Positions 56,920 through 64,000 of a DNA stretch of 64,000 bases are shown here, in pieces. Within the stretch, counting starts at the first letter, position 1, and each line of letters opens with the position of its first letter. A program made the translations under genes and the position numbers. The notes under the pieces are model-generated. The model worked only from the letters and a program-made list of their open reading frames with translations, had not been told where the DNA came from and did not search any database. The stretch comes from Platerodrilus igneus (taxonomy: Eukaryota; Arthropoda; Insecta; Coleoptera; Lycidae): the NCBI GenBank assembly GCA_036346225.1, contig JARFIW010001215.1:8756501-8820500 (forward strand), written 5' to 3'.

Positions 56920-57639
56920 CATACTGGAATGCAACTTCCCACAATCATGCCTTTCTTCAGGGTCACTGTATGGGGATTAATGTTCAGCACCCTTACTGGT
57001 ACCATGTTTCGAGACTTTACCAGCGTTCTTCCAATCAGAAGTCCCTCCTGACCCATTCCCGATTCAGTTGCTTCCATCATGCATACTTGTCCTTCCCGGA
57101 GCGTACCATCCGGGTGTCCCATTACTATCATTTCCGCCTTCTCGGGTATTTTTACATCGCAAATCATTCGTACTTGCATCGTCTGGTTACTCCTACCTTG
57201 AAATGGAATCTCATCATCATCTATCCGAAGCACATTTTCTTTCATGTTTACATGAAACCCATATTCTCTCATGAGATCCATTCCCAAGATCACTTCTTCT
57301 GTAATTTCAGCTACCAACACTCGATGATTAATTAATTTGTCCCCAATTGTCAACATAACGGCAGTCTCTCCGTGAGTACCAATCTTCTCACCACTTGCCG
57401 TTCGGAGACACACCGATACAGGTAGCACTTTTCCACGACCAACCAAATCTGGTCTCACAATAGTTCTTGTCGCTCCTGTATCCACAAGTAATCGGACAAC
57501 CCTACCATTAATTCTACCATCGATATAAATGCTGTCCAGACTTTCCACCGACGATGCAGCACGGATGATAATCTCCGGGGCACTACGCTGTGCTGTCGAA
57601 GTTCGCCCCCTTACATGGACCAGCTTTGGCACAACCGGT
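56920..57639 (-). pseudogene. Protease of copy C
   Basis: Open frame 57755-56433 (440 codons) contains the end of the zinc knuckle region, DTGATRT, flap and VILGMDLM, and runs on into reverse transcriptase. Protease and the start of reverse transcriptase are thus continuous in this copy. Confidence 0.85.
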
Positions 57640-58782
57640 TGTTTCTTTGGTTGAGTACAGCGTCTCTGCATATGGCCAACTTCACCGCAGCTCCAGCATC
57701 GTAGACGCCATCTCCGCGGTCGTTGTCTTTTCAGCCTTTCGCTTTTCAAACACACGATTGACTATTTCATCTATGCTGTTCTGAGCTTGACCAGGTTCCT
57801 CTAAGGCAGACCGAACTTTGTGACCCATCCTGTGTGATGTCTGCTTAGCTGCTTCAAATTCAAGCGCATGGGCCAGTGCGTCATCCAACATTTTTGGACG
57901 TGCTAGTCTTAGCGCTTGCTGTATTTCGCCATCCTTAACGCCATCCACAAATGTTTGGGCAGCAAGTTGTTCGAGGAAGCTATCTGGTGCCGTCGGATAT
58001 GCCAATCTAACTAACCTGGCAATGTCAGCTTCGAATTCTTGCAGGCTTTCACTTGTCTTTTGCGAGCGGTTCTTAACTTGTGCGTGGTAAACCTGTTGAA
58101 GGTGAGCATCTCCATATCTCATCTCAAGCTTTGATGTTAAGAGGCCGTAATCATTCTGCTGGTGATCGGGAATCGTTTGTAAGATGTTAAGAGCCTCCCC
58201 CCGTAAGGCCACTATTAAGGAGATGGCCTTCTCTTTGTTGCACCAACCGTTGGCTATTGCAGCAGCTTCAAATTGTTTCAAATATGTGGGCCAAGGTGTT
58301 TTACCATCGAACGTAGGTGGTTTTACTTTAAATTTAGACGGAATTGACTCGCTTCTTTCCATGGTTCTTATTTCTGGAATGTTCTTATTAACAACATGGC
58401 TTGGTAATTCAAGTGGTCGCGTTGTTAGTGAAATCATTTGTTCTTGAAGCCTCATCACATCTTCTTCCATTTTTACCAATTTATTATCCAACTTTTGCTC
58501 AACTGTTTTTACCTGTTCAGTGAAATCTTCTTTCAATGCAATGGAACTTTCCATTAATCTTTGTTCTAACGTGGCTGTACTTTCATTCAACTTTTCTTTT
58601 AGTGTCACTTCCAGTTTAGCCGACCTCTCCTCCATTTTCTCAGCATTTTCACTAAACTTTTCCTCTAATTTCGTAGTATTTTCGCTTAACTTTTCCTCCA
58701 TACCGGATTTAAAATCCTTAAGGAAATTCATTAAAGTCTCTGCCTCCATCTTACTTTGGTTTCTTGTAACAGGCATATACAA
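57640..58782 (-). pseudogene. Gag of copy C with complete capsid
   Basis: 366 codons from ATG 58782 (MYMPVTRNQSKMEAE). Residues 20-130 form a long Glu/Lys-rich coiled coil. From about residue 150 comes a gypsy-type capsid: PTFDGKTPWPTYLKQFEAAA, ISLIVALRGEALNIL, LLTSKLEMRYGD, ESLQEFEADIARLVRLAYP and AAQTFVDGVKDGEIQQALRL. The zinc knuckle [14 protein letters not shown] (about 57700-57659) is in the next frame. Compared with B, eight bases between two AAAGGC repeats are missing just before the knuckle, which ends gag early at TMLELR. Otherwise gag would continue into pol. Confidence 0.88.
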
Positions 58783-58825
58783 ACTACTTAAATGTCTTTA
58801 GACTTAATTAATCACCCAACACAGC

Positions 58826-58834
58826 CTGACACCA
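58826..58834 (-). promoter_or_regulatory. Primer-binding site of copy C
   Basis: Minus strand TGGTGTCAG one base after the 5' LTR. Confidence 0.6.
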
Positions 58835-58835
58835 G

Positions 58836-59357
58836 TGTAACGCGCTACTCCTACCGCGTTTCTTTAATTTAAAACAAGTAATAATAATGGTCTTTATTGC
58901 TCACTGTTCACAAGTCTAATTAACAGTATATGCCTTATTCATAGATGTTTTCAGTCCACTCAACAATGAAGCACTATTACACTAATGAATTTACAAGTAC
59001 TAATATCTTCTTAAATTAACTCCTTTACCATAAGTTCATTAACAACACTAACACAACTATTTGTTTATACACTTCTATTTATTTATGTATACTGCAAGTT
59101 GCATGCACATTAGACACAGCATATCATTTATGTATATATTCTAAAAACTCAACTACGTTTACTTTACAACGACATAATTTATATTAGACATTCAAGAATA
59201 GACTAACTCTTACATTCATAAGCGGCCTTATATATACCCTGCATTAAGATATGACTCATTATCTAGAACTTTGTAGAAGGATTCTCGAATGCTGAAGAAT
59301 ACGCTGTGCCCCGGGCGTTTGTATGTTTGACGGGTTGCCTAATAGTGGATCGCAACA
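58836..59357 (-). repeat. 5' LTR of gypsy copy C
   Basis: 522 bp. A TATA-like motif (TATATATAAGG) is on the minus strand near 59226-59236 and AATAAAGACC near 58890. Confidence 0.95.
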
Positions 59358-59361
59358 CTAT

Positions 59362-59946
59362 TAACACCTGTGTGTTTGATAACGCTTAAATTTAATTCTG
59401 GCTATAGAACGAGTTCATTTTATTCTTTCTGCACACGACCAAGAAGATTTGTCGTTTTTCGTTATCTACAGAATTTCGTGCACACCGTTGTGTGGTAACT
59501 GCTTTCACTTTTAAAAAATGTACTTTGCTTCGTAAATGATCTTATCTTTAATTGTACCTGTTACTGCATCCTCCGGTGGACAAGACCGTCCATTATATTT
59601 TCCCCTGACTGACGAGGCGGTTGCCGCTTCTTTTGTAGGAAGAATGCATGATTTGCATGGTCCCGGGTCCATCTGTTCTTCTCTGTCCTTTGGGAGGGTG
59701 TGACCAATCCAGCAAGGTGGACACGCGGGTGAGTGTTTCTTCACTACTTACTTGTATGAGTCTTATGTAATTGCCGACACCTCTAATGATTCTTATATAA
59801 CTGTACTAAGAAGGATTTTTCGGGTGCTATTTGGACGCATCCCGTTTGTTACTGGTGTGACTAAAAAGTGTGATACATTCAACCAGGAATTCCTTTCACG
59901 TTACTATTTGTACCTATGCTATTTAACCGATAAGAGAAAAAAATTC
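59362..59946. other. Unassigned stretch with short frames
   Basis: 59511-59744 (minus) is a GC-richer frame of 77 codons rich in Cys and Pro (SPACPPCWIGHTLP, CKSC). 59752-59976 (plus) is a 74-codon hydrophobic frame. I recognise neither. Both lie beside a retroelement nest and may be its fragments. Confidence 0.3.
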
Positions 59947-60250
59947 CTGACGTACTGCTATTATACATATATGTAACCTATTTATACTTAGATATTGCCG
60001 AGAGTAGAATCTATTTCGAGTTGTCAATTGGGGTGGGAGCAATCGTTTTCACTTAGCCCACTGTTACCGGACAGTAATTGTAAACACTGTACATATTGTA
60101 AAATTGTAAATTGTAAATATTTTCTCGGTTGGGATGCTTTGTAGTTTGGTGAAACCGTTAAGTTAAAGGCAGTTTAACCGAATAAACAATTAATTTTTTG
60201 GTTATAATTTAATGTATTTATTTCTATTGGAGGTTGTACTACACCTTTAA
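59947..60250 (+). repeat. Inverted repeat block X, left arm
   Basis: About 300 bp, inverted relative to 61891-62187, roughly 85-90% alike by eye. It starts CTGACGTACTGCT, includes TTTTCTCGGTTGGGATGC and ends CTACACCTTTA. Probably LTR or LTR-adjacent sequence of a tRNA-Lys-primed gypsy family. Confidence 0.7.
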
Positions 60251-60265
60251 TTTTTTATTGTAGAC

Positions 60266-60362
60266 AATTTCTTTACTTGTAAAACCCCGTCTACTCGCCG
60301 ATTGAGCCCGGTCATTCTTTTCTTGTCCCATCCGCTTACATCTAGGTACGTAGCGTAAATTT
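60266..60362 (+). repeat. LTR 3' end, tRNA-Lys-primed gypsy family
   Basis: The block TTTCTTTAC(T)TGTAAAACCCCG...GATTGAGCCCGGTCATTC is repeated in direct orientation at 62191-62276 and in part at 2870-2946. It ends GCGTAAATTT directly before TGGCGCCCAAC. Confidence 0.6.
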
Positions 60363-60365
60363 TGG

Positions 60366-60438
60366 CGCCCAACATGAGGCCCGAACTCACGACCCTGAGA
60401 TTAAGAGCCTCATGCTCTACTGACTGAGCTAGCCGGGC
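60366..60438 (-). tRNA. Complete tRNA-Lys(CTT) sequence, probably a reverse-transcribed primer
   Basis: The minus strand folds as a perfect 73-nt cloverleaf: acceptor GCCCGGC/GTTGGGC, D stem GCTC/GAGC, anticodon arm with loop CTCTTAA (anticodon CTT, Lys), T arm GTGAG/CTCAT with loop TTCGGGC, and discriminator G. The bases following it on the minus strand are CCA, which nuclear tRNA genes do not encode, and then an LTR end. No run of four T follows, so a polymerase III terminator is lacking. T-loop position 58 is G instead of the near-universal A. I read it as a DNA copy of the whole primer tRNA next to the LTR rather than a working tRNA gene; a genuine gene cannot be excluded. Confidence 0.65.
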
Positions 60439-61022
60439 TACAGGTAACTGTCGGAGTTTCCAATAAAGTAATAGTGTGACGAGATTTTTTTATTTTAGTT
60501 TCAAAGAGGCCGCGGAGATTAGATAAAGTAAGAAGTAATTGATTATGAGCTTGGCTTTTCTCCTGCGTTGAAGACATCCTAGAACAACGTCGTCCTGTAT
60601 GCAGCCATAAGGAGCTAATGCATTTAAACGCATGTGAAGTCTTGTTTCCACTAAATGTAACAAGAGATTGTTTTAGCTGTAACCGCTACCAGTTCGGAAG
60701 CGAAATCAGATTCAACGGGAATTAAAAGAAGTCCTTTTTCACGTTCTATGTGATTCGTATTCAGTACGTACGTAATTCATCTACATTATCCTCGGGATTA
60801 AAGCCGCGAGATTCTAATTCATATTGGAGCTGGGTTTTCCGCAACCGGTTTACGTGAATGCGCCAATATGCCATGGCACACAAAAAGAAGGAGCCAATTA
60901 ATGGATGCAATCCGACCTCCACGTGCCAACAACAACAAAAAAAATTTGTGAACCGCAGCACAGTTTACACACTCACAACGTCTAAAGGATGGGCTGTAAG
61001 ATAAAAACAAAAACCCCCAACT
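60439..61022 (-). pseudogene. Gypsy gag remnant on the minus strand
   Basis: The minus strand around 60860-60765 encodes RLRKTQLQYELESRGFNPED then NVDELRTY, the SAP-like N-terminal helix pair found at the start of many arthropod retrotransposon gag proteins. Further pieces towards 60440 (RGLFETKIKKSRHTI, LLETPTVTC) look like the same protein in broken frames. It follows the reverse transcriptase fragment in an order that no intact element has. Confidence 0.4.
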
Positions 61023-61540
61023 CTAAAAATGACGTGGGGAAAAAGTGGGGTGTAGAAAGAGGAAAGTTAGAGTAGCGAAATGGGAGATGAAATGTCGGTA
61101 CCAACTGGCCATGCAAATCAGGCAACGGACTTCCGAAACAGAAGTAGGAGGAGGAATGTTAAGGATGGCAGAAACTTTATTGGAATCAACGAGGAGACCG
61201 TCCCGGTTAACGACGTAACCGAGATAGCAAAGTTTCGGACGGCAGAAATGACACTTACGCTGCCGAAAGGTAGGGCCAGCAGTGAAAAGACATGAAAGTA
61301 CCAGGTTGAGGACACGGAGATGTTCGTCGAAGGAGGGGGTAGCTGTGATGATATCATCGAGGTAGGCAAACCAGAATTGTTCCAGGTCAGAACCGATTAC
61401 CGGATCGATAAGACGTTGGAAGGTGACAGGAGAACTATGGAGGCCGAAGGGCATGCGACAAAATTGAAATAAACCTCGATGAAGAACGGTGAAGGCAGTG
61501 ATGGGTTTGAATTCGGGGGACAAAGGGATTTGCCATGATG
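61023..61540 (-). pseudogene. Gypsy reverse transcriptase fragment
   Basis: From WQIPLSPEFKP (61540, read just upstream of the ATG at 61523) through TAFTVLHRGLFQFCRMPFGL and FAYLDDIITATPSFDEHL (catalytic YLDD about 61365) to LCYLGYVVNRDGL and the start of the thumb. This is the middle of a gypsy-type polymerase from a family different from A/B/C. No fingers domain precedes it; integrase does. Confidence 0.75.
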
Positions 61541-61775
61541 GGCAGGTTTTAGGTCTTTAACATGCCAAATGGATTTGTGACCGGAAGGATCGGTAAGTTT
61601 ATGGGTCCAGGGAGAAACAACTTTAGATATAGGAATAGGATCAGCAAATTTAGGAGCAAGTTTGGCGCTGACATGACGTGAAGCGTCGGACAGAGCGAAA
61701 TTACGGCGCCAAACGGAATCACCTAGTTGATAAGAGACAGGACGACGGCGTAGATTATAGCGGCTGTACATTTTT
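61541..61775 (-). pseudogene. Gypsy integrase C-terminal fragment joined to reverse transcriptase
   Basis: Minus-strand YNLRRRPVSYQLGDSVWRRN, then AKLAPKFADPIPISKV, then HKSIWHVKDLKPAHH: the SH3-like end of a gypsy integrase. It joins directly, around 61540, to the middle of a reverse transcriptase. Since integrase lies 3' of reverse transcriptase in gypsy elements, the order is permuted. Confidence 0.7.
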
Positions 61776-61890
61776 GGTTAACGGACAGTGCTATCCTAGA
61801 CGTAAGCGGAAGGGACAAGGCAAGAATGACCGACTCAATCGAAGAGTAGTCGGGATTTTACAGGTAAAGAAATTTCCTGCAATCAAAAAT

Positions 61891-62187
61891 TAAAGGTGTA
61901 GTACAACCTGTAATAGAAATAAACACATTAAGTTATAACCAACAAAATTAATTGTTTATTGGGTTAAACTGCCTTTAGCTTAACGGTTTCACCAAACTAC
62001 AAAGCATCCCAACCGAGAAAATATTTACAATTTTACAATATGCACAATGTTTACAATTACTGTCCGGTAACCTTGGGTTAAGTGAAAACGATTTCCCCAC
62101 GCCAATTGATAAACTCGAAATGGATTCTAGTCTCGGCAATATCTAAGTATAAAGAGAATACATATTTGTATAAAAGCAGTACGTCAG
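61891..62187 (-). repeat. Inverted repeat block X, right arm
   Basis: Complement of 59947-60250. Followed on the plus strand by the same LTR-end block as the left arm, but in direct orientation, so X is flipped relative to that block in one of the two copies. Confidence 0.7.
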
Positions 62188-62190
62188 ATA

Positions 62191-62276
62191 TTTCTTTACT
62201 AGTAAAACCCCGCATACTCGCCGATTGAGCCCGGTCATTCCTTCCTTGTCCCTTCCGCTTACGTCTAGGTAGTTAG
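62191..62276 (+). repeat. Second copy of the LTR-end block
   Basis: Matches 60266-60352 (CTCGCCGATTGAGCCCGGTC) but breaks off at GTAGTTAGC before any primer site. Confidence 0.6.
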
Positions 62277-62407
62277 CAAATTACTCACATGTTGCTTTGT
62301 TAACGTAAATGAAATTAAAACAGTGTTTTCTATAGTCATGTGATCGGATATTCTATATCTTGCATGATCCAACCACAATGGACATTATGGCTTTGCTCAA
62401 CATTTGA

Positions 62408-62878
62408 AATAGGTGAGACCATACGTGCTAACTAAAATTATAAATTTTATATGACCTCATTTATTTGGAACCTATGTAAGAAATAGTTTGGAATCCCATG
62501 GTATTTAAACGTCCATTTTAAGTAATTATGGACTTACGACTTTTGTAGGATATATTGACGATATAATTCAAAACCAATTGTTCTTGGTATAACGCAAATT
62601 AAACTGATATTTTTATTATACGACATTTGTAATATTAAAATAGACAGATATAAAAGAATAGAATAACAACATAACCTGTAGCCATAAATAACACGCAAGA
62701 AAACCAACTAACATTTTTAGTGAGACATCTGCAAATTTCGCCAAAAGAAAATCTTGAGCAATGCATTTCACGTAAAACGCACAGGGTTGCTATGAAACAT
62801 AAATTCAAGCAAAAGACATCTGCGTTAATAATTGATACTTAGTTAATAAAGCTTGACAATTGTCTAAGAATACGGCAC
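62408..62878 (+). other. 5' flank of ZF4, homologous to the ZF1 flank
   Basis: See 14965-15467. Includes the palindrome GACAATTGTC at 62855-62864, 15 bp before the ATG, as in ZF1. Confidence 0.7.
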
Positions 62879-64000
62879 ATGATGCAGTCCCACACTAAAG
62901 AACGACCGTTCGCATGCAATTTGTGTGATTATACCACAACACGAAAAAGTTATCTACAAAAACATTTGGGGTCTCATACTAACGAACGTCCGTTCACATG
63001 CAATTTGTGTGGTTATTCAGCATCACGAAAAGGTTACTTACAAGAGCATTTGTGGTCGCATACTAACGAACGTATGTTCGCATGCAATTTGTGCGATTAT
63101 ACTGCATCACGGAGAAGTTATTTACTAAAACATTTGCGGCTGCATACTAACGTACAATCATTCGCGTGTAATTTGTGTAATTATACTACATCTCAAAAAG
63201 GTTATTTACAAAAACATTTGCGGTTACATACTAATGAACGTCCGTTCGTATGCAATTGGTGTGAATATACAGCATCACGAAAAAGTAATTTACAAGAGCA
63301 TTTGTGGTTGCATACTAACGAACGTACGTTTGCATGCAATTTGTGTCATTATACCGCATCACGAAAAAGTTATTTACAAGTGCATCTGCGATTGCATACT
63401 AGCGAACGTCCATTTGCATGCAATTTGTGTAATTATACCACATCACAAAAATTAGTTTACAAAAACATTTGAGGTCTCATACAAGCAAATGTCTACATGC
63501 TTGCAATCTGTGTAATTATACCACATCACGAAAAGAAAATTTACAAAGACATTTGTGGTCGCATTCAAACGAACGTACATTTGCATGCAATTTGTGTGGT
63601 TATACCACATCACGAAAACGTTATTTACAAGGGCATTTGTGGTCGCATACTAACGAACGTCGATACGCATGCAATTTGTGTAATTACACCACATCACGAA
63701 AAGGTAATTTTCAAAGGCATTTGTGGTCGCATCCAAACGAACATCCATTGGCATGCAATTTGTGTGATTATACCGCATCACGAAAAAGTTATTTACAAAA
63801 ACACTTGTGGTCGCATATTAACGAACGTTTATCCGCATGCAATTTGTGTAATTATACCACATCACAAAAAGGCAATTTGCAAAAACATATGCGCTCACAT
63901 ACAAACGAACGCCCATTCGCATGCAATTTGTGTAGTTTTTCCACTTCACAAAAAAGTAGTTTACAAGTTCATTTTCGATCGCATACCAACGAACGTCCAT
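62879..64000 (+). CDS. C2H2 zinc-finger array ZF4, frameshifted and running off the window
   Basis: The first frame (62879-63472, 197 codons) starts [16 protein letters not shown] like ZF1 and holds six complete fingers plus the first half of a seventh. One base is missing near 63452 (TCACAAAAATTAG against TCACAAAAAGGTTA in neighbours), so the frame stops at LVYKNI. The array then continues in another frame (phase of 63469) to the window end with at least six more complete fingers, the first of them preceded by TSKCLHACNLC. Spacing is C-x2-C-x12-H-x3-H with a 28-residue period. Helices are richer in Tyr and Arg (SYLQKHL, GYLQEHL) than in ZF1. The shift may be a true mutation or a homopolymer read error. 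The C-terminus lies outside the window. Confidence 0.75.

Larger units (their letters stand above)
52863..59357 (-). mobile_element. Ty3/gypsy retrotransposon copy C (full length)
   Basis: 6,495 bp on the minus strand, flanked by a clear 4-bp duplication CTAT (52859-52862 and 59358-59361). The two 522-bp LTRs look identical. They differ from those of A and B at many sites (for example CTACTCCTACCGC here), so C represents another subfamily. It is the only copy with a complete capsid. Coding capacity is broken by a short deletion in gag-NC and several one-base shifts. Confidence 0.95.

Noticed and set aside
60366..60438. A normal nuclear tRNA-Lys gene
   Set aside because: CCA is present in the DNA, an LTR end directly abuts it, there is no T-run terminator and the T-loop A58 is replaced. 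Kept as a tRNA-derived sequence, with the gene interpretation as a lesser alternative.

Overview
The window looks like AT-rich nuclear DNA from an insect with a large, transposon-filled genome. The evidence is the class of Ty3/gypsy elements, tandem C2H2 zinc-finger genes with TNERPF linkers, a DUF4780-type protein, non-LTR remnants and many (TA)n tracts. I cannot name the species. There is no sign of bacterial or organellar DNA. Every sizeable coding region is either a C2H2 zinc-finger array or part of a mobile element.

Layout. 1-9041: mostly non-coding, with one unidentified decayed gene (1819-2317), a tRNA-Lys type primer-binding site (2947-2962), a hairpin repeat (5912-6080) and two small candidate exons on the minus strand (6856-7008 and 8662-8881). 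9042-14938: Ty3/gypsy copy A. 15468-16682: zinc-finger gene ZF1. 17283-18640: LINE and transposon-protein remnants. 20990-25513: old gypsy fragments, with zinc-finger array ZF2 (22205-23200) fused to one of them. 28610-30126: array ZF3. 32139-33939: a short non-LTR element bounded by an 11-bp target duplication, carrying a DUF4780-type gene and no reverse transcriptase. 34989-36715: gag/protease remnant. 36818-42688: gypsy copy B, sitting in a (TA)n tract. 42689-52862: essentially gene-free, with a foldback repeat at 46711-47040. 52863-59357: gypsy copy C on the minus strand. 59947-62276: a rearranged retroelement nest that includes a complete 73-nt tRNA-Lys copy joined to an LTR end. 62879-64000: array ZF4, which runs off the window.

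Copies A, B and C are one family: 522-bp LTRs, 4-bp target duplications clear for A and C, and a tRNA-Leu-like primer site. The order is gag, protease, reverse transcriptase, RNase H, integrase. After the integrase comes something unusual, a macrodomain of the TARG1/OARD1 type (ADP-ribose hydrolase) followed by a CCCH zinc finger. In copy C the integrase C-terminus and the start of the macrodomain share one uninterrupted reading frame, so the macrodomain belongs to the polyprotein. All three copies carry it, and the residues matching the known catalytic Lys and Asp are retained. This is the strongest candidate for an undescribed system here.

The four zinc-finger arrays form two pairs, ZF1/ZF4 and ZF2/ZF3, with homologous 5' flanks. 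They look like a local, recently duplicating and partly decaying gene cluster interleaved with the retroelements. Many breaks in the gypsy copies are one-base losses in homopolymer runs although the LTR pairs are nearly identical, so some frameshifts may be assembly errors rather than true decay.
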